From: UMGS1696 sp045643285
GTDB taxonomy: Bacteria; Bacillota; Clostridia; Oscillospirales; CAG-272
Length of the DNA stretch: 64,000 bases
Direction of reading: 5' to 3'
NCBI GenBank assembly: GCA_045643285.1
Contig: JAZUKN010000014.1
Coordinates: 1 to 64,000, forward strand
The notes beneath the pieces are model-generated. The model was given only the letters and a program-made list of their open reading frames with translations, made no database searches and had not been told where the DNA came from. The translations under genes were made by a program, and so were the position numbers. Shown here piece by piece: positions 50,604 to 58,576 of this stretch (positions within the stretch are counted from its first letter, which is position 1; each line of letters starts with the position of its first letter).

Positions 50604-51236
50604 TCAGATAAAGTTCCCGTCCGTGAGAATTTTTTTTAGCATCGCACGTCCGCGTGAGAGCCGTGACTTCACAGTTCCAAGCTCAATACCGAGCGCGTCC
50701 GCTATGTCGGTGTACGCCATACCGCTTATGTCGCGCATAACGACAACACGGCGTGCGTCTTCCGGAAGCGATTCGACAGCGCGTCTGACGGCGAGTATCG
50801 TTTCTTTCCGCTCTATTGCGTCTTCCGGCACAGTGTCGCCCGACGTTACGGGAATATCCCATTCGTGCGGCTCGTCGCCGTCGTCCGATCCTGCGGACAG
50901 GGACAGCGCGGCGTGCCTTTTTTCGGCGCGGAGTGCGTCCTTTGCCGTGTTGACCGCGATCCTGTAGAGCCATGTCGAAAGGGAAGAGCCGCCGCGGAAC
51001 AGCGATATGCTCTGCCACGCCTTGACGAATGCGTCCTCCGCTAACTCTTCCGCCTGATCTGTCGACCGCCCGGATGAGGTCAGCACGCGGCAGACCGCAT
51101 TGTATACGAGCCGCCCGTGTTTGTCGACTATCTCTTCAAAAGCGGAGTCGTCGCCCGATTTCACACGCCGTACGATTTCGAGATCACTGCTGTCCGACGG
51201 GTTCTCTTTTGTGTCAAATAATGAAAAGAATATCAT
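50604..51236 (-). CDS. ECF-type RNA polymerase sigma factor
   Basis: 210 residues. Region 2 (DDSAFEEIVDKHGRLVYNAVCRV, AFVKAWQSISLFRGGSSLSTWLYRIAVNTAKDALR; key piece STWLYRIAVNTAKD) and region 4 (LPEDARRVVVMRDISGMAYTDIADALGIELGTVKSRLSRGR; key piece YTDIADALGIELGTVKSRL). It is paired with the downstream anti-sigma gene. The start ATG lacks an obvious ribosome site, and the upstream 40 bases are AT-rich (TATACATATATACAT), so the start or its regulation is uncertain. Confidence 0.93.
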   Translation of the reverse strand: MIFFSLFDTKENPSDSSDLEIVRRVKSGDDSAFEEIVDKHGRLVYNAVCRVLTSSGRSTDQAEELAEDAFVKAWQSISLFRGGSSLSTWLYRIAVNTAKDALRAEKRHAALSLSAGSDDGDEPHEWDIPVTSGDTVPEDAIERKETILAVRRAVESLPEDARRVVVMRDISGMAYTDIADALGIELGTVKSRLSRGRAMLKKILTDGNFI

Positions 51237-51278
51237 TTGTATGATTGTTTATGTATATATGTATATTTGAGCGTTTCC

Positions 51279-51701
51279 TCAGCGGTAAACGTCAACGATC
51301 GTTTCGTTTTCTCCTTCAACATAAGTGACGACTACAACGTCGCCGTAGTAAAGCTCGCCGTCCTGCCCGTCTCCGATGCAGCTTGAGGCGTATGATTTGT
51401 CATCCGGCTCGCCGACTTGTGCGTAAAGCTCGGATACCGGACGGTCGATCAGCGAATTTGCGACTGCATAGACGTTCACCGGCTCTGTGGGCTGTTCAGT
51501 CGACTGTTCAGTCGACTGTTCTTCGGCTGTTTCGCCCTGACTTTCGCCGTCATTCTGTCCGTCTGCCGTATTTTCGTCGACGGTGACGGTCTCTGTCTTC
51601 TCGTCCGGATTTTCGGGGATTTTTTCTTCCCGTGCCGAGCATCCGACGAAACAGAAGAGGACAATTGCCGCCAGAATGACGGCAAGTACCGTTTTTTTCA
51701 T
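51279..51701 (-). CDS. Small lipoprotein, function unknown
   Basis: 140 residues with a lipoprotein signal (about 1-20) and lipobox ending FVG-C21, an acidic linker with the tandem STEQ-STEQ-PTEP repeat (about 60-75), then a small folded domain (about 78-140). Anchored outside the membrane. It sits 26 bases after xylA and 42 bases before the sigma gene, so it may be cotranscribed with either. Confidence 0.8.
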   Translation of the reverse strand: MKKTVLAVILAAIVLFCFVGCSAREEKIPENPDEKTETVTVDENTADGQNDGESQGETAEEQSTEQSTEQPTEPVNVYAVANSLIDRPVSELYAQVGEPDDKSYASSCIGDGQDGELYYGDVVVVTYVEGENETIVDVYR

Positions 51702-51727
51702 ATTGTTACCTCTGATCTGTCAGCGTA

Positions 51728-53041
51728 TCAGCCGAAGATGACCTGATTTACGATGCTTTCGAGATATTCCTGCTTGCCGGAGGACGGAAGAGCCGGTGCG
51801 CCAATTTCGTCGGCGAGAGCCGCAAGCTCTTCAAGCGTTGTCGCCTTATCTCTGATCTTCTTGCCGATGCCGGATGAGTAGCTTTCGTATTTCTTCTTCA
51901 CGAATTCGGCGATGCGTCCGTCGGAGATGAGCTTTTCGGCGTTCAGAAGTCCGAGTGCGAATGTATCCATACCGAGGATGTACGCTTCAAAGAGGTCTTC
52001 TGCGGTGTAGGACGGTCTGCGGCACTTTGCGTCGAAGTTGAAGCCGCCTGTCAGTCCGCCTGCGCGAACGACTTCGAGCATACACATCGTTGCGGTGTAA
52101 ACATCGAACGGGAATTCGTCGGTGTCCCAGCCGAGCAGGTAGTCGCCCTGGTTTGCGTCGATAGAGCCGAGCATACCGTTCATTGCGCTGACGCGGAGAT
52201 CGTGCTCGAACGTGTGGCCGGCGAGCGTTGCGTGGTTTGCTTCGATGTTGAGTTTGAAGTCCTTGTCAAGCCCGTACTGACGGAGGAATCCGATAGCGGT
52301 AGCTGCGTCGTAGTCGTACTGGTGCTTCATCGGTTCTTTCGGTTTCGGCTCGATGTAGAAGTCGCCCGTGAAGCCGATCTTTCTGCCGTAATCTACAGCC
52401 ATGTGCATAAGATTTGCGATGTTCTCCTGCTCGAACTTCATATCGGTGTTGAGCAGTGTTTCGTATCCCTCACGTCCGCCCCAGAAGACGTAACCCTTAC
52501 CGCCGAACTTGACGGTGAGGTCGAGAGCTTTCTTGATCTGAGCAGCCGCAAAGCAGTAAACGTCTGCGGAATTCGTCGAGCCTGCGCCGTTCATGAAACG
52601 CGGATTCGAGAACATATTCGCCGTACCCCAAAGGCACTTAATGCCTGTCTCTTTCATCTTTGCGAGGATGTAGTCGGAGATCTCGTCAAGGCGGCGGTTT
52701 GTTTCCTTTATATCGTCGGCTTCGGGAACGAGGTCAACGTCGTGGAAGCAGAAGTATTCGATACCGAGCTTCTGCATGAATTCAAAGCCTGCGTCGACCT
52801 TTGCGCGAGCGTGAGCCATTGTGCCTTTTTCTTCACCGAACGACTTGTCTGCAGTGTCGCGCCCGAACATATCGGTTCCTGCCGCGCCGAGCGTGTGCCA
52901 CCACGACATGGCGAACGGGAGATGTTCTTTCATTTTCTTGCCGAGTACGACTTTTTCGGGATCATAGAACTTGAATGCGAGCGGATTCTTGCTGTTTGAG
53001 CCTTCGTATTTTATTGTGGGAATTGATGTGAAAACTGACAT
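51728..53041 (-). CDS. xylA: Xylose isomerase
   Basis: Converts D-xylose to D-xylulose (also glucose to fructose). 437 residues, class II length, with the metal and active-site blocks FCFHDVDLVP, GKGYVFWGGREGYETL, EPKPKEP, EANHATLAGH and DANQGD. I chose ATG 53041 with GGAGG upstream rather than the nine-codon extension. No xylulokinase, transporter or XylR is adjacent. Promoter at 53083-53111. Confidence 0.97.
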   Translation of the reverse strand: MSVFTSIPTIKYEGSNSKNPLAFKFYDPEKVVLGKKMKEHLPFAMSWWHTLGAAGTDMFGRDTADKSFGEEKGTMAHARAKVDAGFEFMQKLGIEYFCFHDVDLVPEADDIKETNRRLDEISDYILAKMKETGIKCLWGTANMFSNPRFMNGAGSTNSADVYCFAAAQIKKALDLTVKFGGKGYVFWGGREGYETLLNTDMKFEQENIANLMHMAVDYGRKIGFTGDFYIEPKPKEPMKHQYDYDAATAIGFLRQYGLDKDFKLNIEANHATLAGHTFEHDLRVSAMNGMLGSIDANQGDYLLGWDTDEFPFDVYTATMCMLEVVRAGGLTGGFNFDAKCRRPSYTAEDLFEAYILGMDTFALGLLNAEKLISDGRIAEFVKKKYESYSSGIGKKIRDKATTLEELAALADEIGAPALPSSGKQEYLESIVNQVIFG

Positions 53042-53082
53042 GGATATATCCTCCGTAAATATCAACAAAATTTTACAAATGC

Positions 53083-53111
53083 ATTATATCACATAATTGC
53101 AGGATTCGCAA
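53083..53111 (-). promoter_or_regulatory. Promoter of xylA
   Basis: On the minus strand TTGCGA (53111-53106), 17-base spacer, TATAAT (53088-53083), about 42 bases before the ATG. Confidence 0.75.
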
Positions 53112-53119
53112 GAGAATTT

Positions 53120-53231
53120 GCGGATTTCCGATAACCTCGCGGCTTCGCACGAAATATCATTTTTCGCCCGTCGAACAAATATGCACTTTTTTTATTTAGG
53201 CGAAAATAAAAAACGTCTTTCGACGTTTTTA
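53120..53231 (+). repeat. Decayed copy of the modular repeat containing the ABC-F terminator
   Basis: TTCGCACGAAATATCA, ATGCACTTTTTTTATTTAGGCG and AAAATAAAAAACG match the framework order GCACGAA, TTTGCAC, ATAGGC, AAAAGGTAGAAAA of the forward copies. The slotted hairpin is AAAACGTC-TTTC-GACGTTTT. Confidence 0.55.
53208..53230 (-). terminator. Terminator of the ABC-F gene, formed by a repeat hairpin
   Basis: AAAAACGTC facing GACGTTTTT with a four-base loop; in the minus-strand transcript it is followed by a U-rich run. It lies 25 bases after the ABC-F stop. Confidence 0.8.
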
Positions 53232-53254
53232 TTATTTCATTATTCATTACTCTT

Positions 53255-55189
53255 TCAAAAGCTCTCTTCTTCCTCGTAAAGCTGCATCAGGCGGTCTTCG
53301 GCGATCGTCTTTCTGTCGCTAAGCTCGGCGGCGCGCATATAGTCCGTTGCGGCTTCACCGAACAGAAGATAATCTATATCCGCGATCTCCTTTTCGAGCT
53401 TTTCGATCTCTTTTGCGACGTCTGCCTTGTGCTTCTCGAATTTACGCTTGTCCGCGTTCGCTTTTTTCCGCTCAAGGTATTCGTCCCGTCCGCTCGGCTC
53501 TTCTTTCGTCTCCGTCTCACCGACAGGCGCTTTTCCGCGGTTTTCCTTGTATGCGGAATACTCCTCGTACGTCCCCGGAAAATCCTTTCCGCCGTCGCCG
53601 AGGTCGATGAATCTCGTCGCAAGCCTGCTCACGAAATATCGGTCGTGCGACACCGCGATTATCGTCCCGTCGAACGCAAGCAGTGCGCTTTCCAGTGCCT
53701 CGCGCGATTCTATATCAAGGTGGTTCGTCGGCTCGTCGAGGATAAGAAGATTCATTTTCGAGAGTATCAGCTTTGCAAGCGTCAGCCTCGCTCTTTCGCC
53801 GCCCGACAGCACGCGGACTTCTTTTTCGATGTCCTCACCGCGGAACATAAAGAGCGCGAGCGTGTTCCGTATCTCCGTCTGCGAGAGATTCGGGTACGTG
53901 TTCCACAACTCGTCGAGGACGGTGTTCGACTCCGTGAGATTCTGGTTTTCCTGATCGTAGTAGCCGACAGTCACGTTGTAGCCGAACTCTATTTCTCCGC
54001 TGAGCGGCTCAAGCTGACCGAGCAGGATTTTTATGAGCGTCGATTTGCCGCACCCGTTCGGACCGGTGATGAACAGTCTGTCATGCTTTTTCACGAGGAA
54101 CGACAGATCACGGAACAGCATATCCGACGTAAAGCCCATCGTCAGCCTTTTCACCGTTGCGACATCGTTTCCGCTCTCGCCGGACGATTCAAGCCCGAAC
54201 CGTATCGCTTTCGGTGCTGCTTTCGGTTTTTCGACCTTTTCCATTCGGGCTATCGCTTTTTCGCGGCTTTCGGCGGCAATGATGTTGCGCTCTCTGTTCC
54301 AGCGTCTCTGCTGTTCGATGTACGCCTCAAGACGTGCGATTTCTTTCTGCTGAAGGTCGTACTGTTTCTCCTGCTCACGGCGGAATTTCTCTTTTTCCGT
54401 GACGTATTCGCTATATCTACATTTGTAGAGCTTTGCTCTGCCGTTTTCGATGTCGAGCGTCTTGTTTGTGACCTTGTCGAGAAAATAACGGTCGTGCGAG
54501 ACGAGTATCACGGTCTTCGATTTCGGGTATGCCGCGAGATGATTTTCAAGCCAGCGCATCGTGTCAATATCAAGGTGGTTCGTCGGCTCGTCGAGGATGA
54601 GTATGTCGGGTTCCCTTGAGAGAAGCCGCGCGAGCGCGAGCCTTGTACGCTGTCCGCCGCTCATTTTCGAGACAGGAGTCGACCACGTTTCCTCACCGAA
54701 GCCGAGATTTTCGAGGATACTGCGGCAACGGGACTTGTAGTACAGTCCGCCATCGGAGATGAAGCGGTTATTGAGGTTTGTATACTCTGTAGAAAGGCGC
54801 GAAAGTGTCGCCGTGTCGTCCGGGGACGCTGAATCGAGCGCGGACTGAAGCTCGGCAAGACGCACTTCGGCGCGACAAAGCTCGGCGAATACCGCGTACA
54901 TCTGACCGAGGACTGTTTCGTCAACGGACGCACAAGAGTCGCCGAGATTTATGATATTGAAAGCGTCGTCCTGGTGGAGCATACCGACAGATTTGTCGCG
55001 CGCGATATACACTTCTCCCTCGTCGGGCGTGTATTCGCCGGTTATCATGCGGAGCAGTGTCGATTTTCCGCTTCCGTTGACGCCGACGAGCGCGAGTCTG
55101 TCGCCGTCCTCGATCGAGAACGAGACTCCGCCGATTATCTCCCGCGTCCCCACACGGAAAGCGAGATCTTTCGTCGATAGTGAGATCAT
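53255..55189 (-). CDS. ABC-F family ATP-binding protein
   Basis: 644 residues with two ATPase domains: Walker A GVNGSGKST and GPNGCGKST, signatures KMSGGQRTRLALARLL and LSGGERARLTLAKLIL, Walker B ILILDEPTNHLD and LLILDEPTNHLD. There is no transmembrane region. A charged linker and a C-terminal coiled coil (about 555-630) are typical of the Uup/YdiF group. ABC-F proteins act on the ribosome in translation or antibiotic protection; the subtype cannot be fixed here. AGGAT precedes the ATG. Confidence 0.93.
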   Translation of the reverse strand: MISLSTKDLAFRVGTREIIGGVSFSIEDGDRLALVGVNGSGKSTLLRMITGEYTPDEGEVYIARDKSVGMLHQDDAFNIINLGDSCASVDETVLGQMYAVFAELCRAEVRLAELQSALDSASPDDTATLSRLSTEYTNLNNRFISDGGLYYKSRCRSILENLGFGEETWSTPVSKMSGGQRTRLALARLLSREPDILILDEPTNHLDIDTMRWLENHLAAYPKSKTVILVSHDRYFLDKVTNKTLDIENGRAKLYKCRYSEYVTEKEKFRREQEKQYDLQQKEIARLEAYIEQQRRWNRERNIIAAESREKAIARMEKVEKPKAAPKAIRFGLESSGESGNDVATVKRLTMGFTSDMLFRDLSFLVKKHDRLFITGPNGCGKSTLIKILLGQLEPLSGEIEFGYNVTVGYYDQENQNLTESNTVLDELWNTYPNLSQTEIRNTLALFMFRGEDIEKEVRVLSGGERARLTLAKLILSKMNLLILDEPTNHLDIESREALESALLAFDGTIIAVSHDRYFVSRLATRFIDLGDGGKDFPGTYEEYSAYKENRGKAPVGETETKEEPSGRDEYLERKKANADKRKFEKHKADVAKEIEKLEKEIADIDYLLFGEAATDYMRAAELSDRKTIAEDRLMQLYEEEESF

Positions 55190-55210
55190 TGTTATATCCT
55201 ATACAGTCAA

Positions 55211-55238
55211 AGAGGAGGAAACGTGCGTTTCTTCCTCT
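55211..55238 (-). terminator. Probable terminator after the TPM-domain gene
   Basis: AGAGGAGGAAACG facing CGTTTCTTCCTCT (one mismatch) with a very short loop, between the TPM stop and the ABC-F start. The U-run on the minus transcript is weak, so readthrough into ABC-F is possible. Confidence 0.5.
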
Positions 55239-55245
55239 CCGTTTT

Positions 55246-56142
55246 TTATCTTCTTCTTGTTCCGTCGGAATTGTTGTACGGCTCGTCGCCCGTTCTCGGG
55301 TAGTAAGCCGAATAATCCGTGCCGTCGTTTGTGTAGCCGTTCTGTCTGCGGCTGTCCTGTGCGCCGTAGCCATTGTAGCCGCTTCCGTTCTGCTGAGGTC
55401 TTCTTTCACGCGAGCCGTAAAGCCGCTCGTCGTACTGAACGTGCGGAACATTGTTCGGCTTCTTTCTGAATATGTACTTACGCATGAACGCCGCAACGTC
55501 GTCGTTGAACATCGCAATTGCGAACAGCACGACGAATCCGACGACTGCGATAAGCACTATTATCAGTATCGCTTTGAAAATGCCGCCTATGATCTTGCCG
55601 ACGGACGCACTGCCGCTCTGTTCGGGCTCTTCTGCCTTTACTTCTGGCAGACGGGACCCGAGCAGTGACGCGAGCTTTGACGTAGCTTTCATCACGCCCG
55701 TGTCGATGCTGCCGCCTGTGAAGTCCGCTTCAAGGTAGTCTTTCGCTATCTGCTGAAGCTCTTCATTCGTCAGCACCTTGTCGATAGCCGTCGACTGGAG
55801 GAAGTAGTAGTTCATGTCGTCGACGGCGATGAGAAGCAGTACGCTTTCTCCGAGCCGCCAGTCGTTGAAGACCGCGCGCGTGTACTCGCCTATCGAGCTG
55901 TCTCCCGTTGTTGAAACGGTGCATACCGCCACGACTGCGCCGACCTTGTCTTCAAGCTCGTCGTTTGCGTTGCGGATAGTCCTTACCGTAGCTTCCGAGA
56001 GGATACCTGCCCCGTCGGCGATGAAATTATCCGGCTTCGGATAAGACGCCGCGCACACGGGAAGCACAGCCGCGGCAAGCATTAACGCGAGCGTGAGGAC
56101 TGCCGCGATCTTCTTTGCGATTACTTTGTTCTGTCTGTTCAT
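55246..56142 (-). CDS. TPM-domain (YgcG-type) membrane-anchored protein
   Basis: 298 residues: signal peptide or anchor (about 10-32), an extracytoplasmic TPM domain (about 36-165, DGAGILSEATVRTIRNAN, RLGESVLLLIAVDD), a C-terminal membrane helix (about 185-212) and a Tyr/Asn/Gly/Arg-rich cytoplasmic tail. TPM domains are linked to membrane-protein or photosystem repair and acid phosphatase activity. It follows TelA and the membrane protein gene as one unit. Confidence 0.85.
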   Translation of the reverse strand: MNRQNKVIAKKIAAVLTLALMLAAAVLPVCAASYPKPDNFIADGAGILSEATVRTIRNANDELEDKVGAVVAVCTVSTTGDSSIGEYTRAVFNDWRLGESVLLLIAVDDMNYYFLQSTAIDKVLTNEELQQIAKDYLEADFTGGSIDTGVMKATSKLASLLGSRLPEVKAEEPEQSGSASVGKIIGGIFKAILIIVLIAVVGFVVLFAIAMFNDDVAAFMRKYIFRKKPNNVPHVQYDERLYGSRERRPQQNGSGYNGYGAQDSRRQNGYTNDGTDYSAYYPRTGDEPYNNSDGTRRR

Positions 56143-56157
56143 TTTTTCAGTTTGGGT

Positions 56158-57318
56158 TCATGAACGAATGCTGATCAGCTTTTCTTTGAGCTCGTTTTCG
56201 ATTCTGTTAAGCTCATTTTCGGCGTTCGCTCTCTTTTCCCGTCCTTCTTTCTGGATTTCTCTTATTTCGTCGAGGGTCTTTATGAGGTCCTCGTTCGTTT
56301 TCGTCAGTGTTTCGATGTCAACGATGCCGCGCTCGGATTCTTTCGTGATCTCAACGGTAGCGGAATGAAGTGCTTCGGAGTTCTTCTTGAGCAGTTCGTT
56401 CGTCATATCGTTGACGAGCTTGCCGGCTTCCATAGCCTGGTGCGAATGTTCGATGCCGAGAGAAATTACCATCTGGCTCTTCCAAAGCGGGATAGTGTTC
56501 ATAATGATAGTCTGGATCTTCTCGGTCATCATCGTGTCGTTGTTCTGCACGAGGCGGATCTGCGGAGACATCTGTATCGAAACCATTCTCGTCAGCTCAA
56601 GGTCGTGGAGCTTTCTCTCGAAACGAACGCACTGCTCGGAGAAATCGTTTGCCGCCTGTGCGTCTTCGGGAAGACCGGACTTTTCGGCTTTTTCTTTTAG
56701 CTCAACAAGTGTTGTTGCTCTTTCCTTTTCGAGCTTCTTCTTGCCGGCGATAATGTACATCGACAGCTCCTTGAAGTAGGTCATATTCTTCTCGTACAGT
56801 CCGTCGAACATGGTAATGTCCTTGAGAAGAGTGATCTGATGCCCTTCGAGTATCCCGACGATGTCGTCTACACTTTCTTCGCATTTCGAGTATTTCGTTT
56901 TCATATCCTCGAGCTTACGTTTTGTCGAGCGGAACAGACGCTTTATTCCTCTGTCGTTCGAGGTGGCTTCGTCGTTCATCGTGCGGAGATTACCGATAAG
57001 ATCAGTGATCATCGAGCCGACCTCGCCGAAGTCCTTGTTGCGCACGCTTCCGAGAGCGGTGTCCGAGAAATCGGAGATCTTCTTCTGAGCGGACGCGCCG
57101 TATGAGAGAATGGACGCGGTGTCGGTTATGTCGATCTTTTCGGAGAATTCGTCGATCGCGCGGCGTTCCTCTTCGGTGAACTGGCTTTCGTCGAGCGCGG
57201 GTGCGGCGGCGAGCTGTTCTTCTGCTGTTTCGTCGGCCGTCGGAGCGGCAGGAGTCGGAGCAGCCTGAGCCGCAAATGCACCGGTAGGATCAAGTGTAAG
57301 TTTGATTTCGTCTGCCAT
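56158..57318 (-). CDS. TelA-family toxic anion resistance protein
   Basis: 386 residues, largely helical. An Ala/Pro-rich N terminus (about 10-45) is followed by the TelA/KlaA domain (SFSD-like ISDFSDTALGSVRNKDFGEVG, then KYSKCEESVDDIV, VSIQMSPQIRLVQNNDTMMTEKIQTIIMNTIPLWKSQM; key piece MSPQIRLVQNND) and terminal coiled coils. The family is associated with tellurite resistance and cell-surface stress; its mechanism is unclear. It lies two bases after the membrane protein gene and 15 before the TPM gene. Confidence 0.9.
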   Translation of the reverse strand: MADEIKLTLDPTGAFAAQAAPTPAAPTADETAEEQLAAAPALDESQFTEEERRAIDEFSEKIDITDTASILSYGASAQKKISDFSDTALGSVRNKDFGEVGSMITDLIGNLRTMNDEATSNDRGIKRLFRSTKRKLEDMKTKYSKCEESVDDIVGILEGHQITLLKDITMFDGLYEKNMTYFKELSMYIIAGKKKLEKERATTLVELKEKAEKSGLPEDAQAANDFSEQCVRFERKLHDLELTRMVSIQMSPQIRLVQNNDTMMTEKIQTIIMNTIPLWKSQMVISLGIEHSHQAMEAGKLVNDMTNELLKKNSEALHSATVEITKESERGIVDIETLTKTNEDLIKTLDEIREIQKEGREKRANAENELNRIENELKEKLISIRS

Positions 57319-57320
57319 AT

Positions 57321-58196
57321 TTATTCTCCTTTTTCGTTTTCTTCGTCGTCTTCTTCGACGTCTTTTATTTTTTCACATAATAATTTCGGGATCCCGACGA
57401 GTCTTACGAGCGCGACTGCCGCGACCGCAAAATATACGAACAATTTGACAGTTGACGGTGCTTCGTCGGCGGGGTTTACGTCGTTAAGTCTGTATAAAAG
57501 TGCGCCGAGCGAGATTCCGCCTGCGACCGAAAGGGATGCACAGTTCACGAAAACCGCGAACGGAGCCGTCAGCCTCTTTGAATCGGAAGGAAGCGCGAAT
57601 CTTGCCTCTGAAATGAAGAACAGCAGGACAGCACAGCGCGTGAGCAGGATCATATTGCGGACTGCACCGTTTATCGGCACTGTAAAGTCGAAATACGCCG
57701 AGAATATTTCAAAATTCACCGACAAAGCCGCAAGGAGCGCACAGAACGCGGTGACTCTGCCGTCGACTTTTGTGAGGGACAGCACGAAGAAAACGGGAGC
57801 GAACAGCGAAAGGATGCCCGAGAGCTTATCGAGAGTGCCGTAATATGCTTCGCCTTTGAAGATCGACGAGAAGAACACGACGAACGACGCTGCGCAGGCG
57901 ACGGCGGCGACAAGACGAACGATCAGAGAGGCAGTCGGCGTGGATGCCTGCGGAAGAAGCGAGCATTTTCCGGTGCTGAGAGCAATAACCGCGGCAATTA
58001 CCACGCCTGAAGCGACAAGTCCGGCGGTAAGATAACACCAAAGCGGAGACGAGTAATGCCCGACGGAAAAATCAAACCCGAAGTGCATACCGCACCAGTA
58101 TACACCGGCAATGAGCACGGAAAGAGCGGCGGAAATGACAGTACCGGTTTTTACGAGCCGCGCGTACTTCTCCGCTGAGAAACTATTGTTTTCCAT
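57321..58196 (-). CDS. Multi-pass membrane protein, function unknown
   Basis: 291 residues with about seven to eight hydrophobic helices and an acidic C-terminal tail (DVEEDDEENEKGE). No recognised family. I chose ATG 58196 because AAAGG precedes it; the open frame from 58331 would cross the promoter. It is the first gene of a three-gene unit with TelA and the TPM protein and is likely a membrane partner of TelA. Confidence 0.75.
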   Translation of the reverse strand: MENNSFSAEKYARLVKTGTVISAALSVLIAGVYWCGMHFGFDFSVGHYSSPLWCYLTAGLVASGVVIAAVIALSTGKCSLLPQASTPTASLIVRLVAAVACAASFVVFFSSIFKGEAYYGTLDKLSGILSLFAPVFFVLSLTKVDGRVTAFCALLAALSVNFEIFSAYFDFTVPINGAVRNMILLTRCAVLLFFISEARFALPSDSKRLTAPFAVFVNCASLSVAGGISLGALLYRLNDVNPADEAPSTVKLFVYFAVAAVALVRLVGIPKLLCEKIKDVEEDDEENEKGE

Positions 58197-58229
58197 TATA
58201 TCAACCTTTCGTATAAAACTACAGGATAT

Positions 58230-58258
58230 ATTATACAACAAAGGAACGAAATTTTCAA
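58230..58258 (-). promoter_or_regulatory. Promoter of the membrane protein-TelA-TPM unit
   Basis: On the minus strand TTGAAA (58258-58253), 17-base spacer, TATAAT (58235-58230), about 33 bases before the ATG. Confidence 0.8.
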
Positions 58259-58299
58259 GGGATAAGAGGAAAAAACGCGCTTCGCGGTTTTCGGGTTTG

Positions 58300-58450
58300 C
58301 GTGAATCACACGGCGGCTCACGAAATATCAAGGATTCGCACGAAATGATATTTCATGTTTACACCGTAGGGGAGGGGGTCCCCCTCCCGCGAATTTGAAC
58401 AAATCTCACATAGGCGCAAGGAAGAAAACACGAAGTGTTTTCTATCTAAT
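58300..58450 (+). repeat. Modular hairpin-cassette repeat, copy H (left part only)
   Basis: GGCGGCTCACGAAATATC, CACCGTAGGG with GGGAGGGG/CCCCTCCC, GCGAATTTGAACAAA, TCTCACATAGGCG, then GAAAACAC/GTGTTTTC. The right half (from the CAAGAGCGT slot onward) is missing. It sits in the gene-free gap 58197-58576. Confidence 0.7.
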
Positions 58451-58499
58451 TATTTGTTTGTAACGTTTTCTTCCTTTTTTCCACGGAAAAGAAAAAAAC

Positions 58500-58528
58500 T
58501 TGCATTTTCCCCGTTCCCGTGATATACT
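58500..58528 (+). promoter_or_regulatory. Promoter of the GH20 gene
   Basis: TTGCAT (58500-58505), 17-base spacer, TATACT (58523-58528). Confidence 0.75.
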
Positions 58529-58543
58529 TATTTCAATCAAAAA

Positions 58544-58559
58544 ATGCGAAATTTCGCAT
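58544..58559. promoter_or_regulatory. Perfect 16-base palindrome downstream of the GH20 promoter
   Basis: ATGCGAAATTTCGCAT, fully self-complementary, begins about ten bases after the expected transcription start and ends 17 bases before the ATG. It looks like a repressor operator for glycoside use; the regulator is not in the window. Confidence 0.65.
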
Positions 58560-58576
58560 AATTCCGGAGGGAAACC

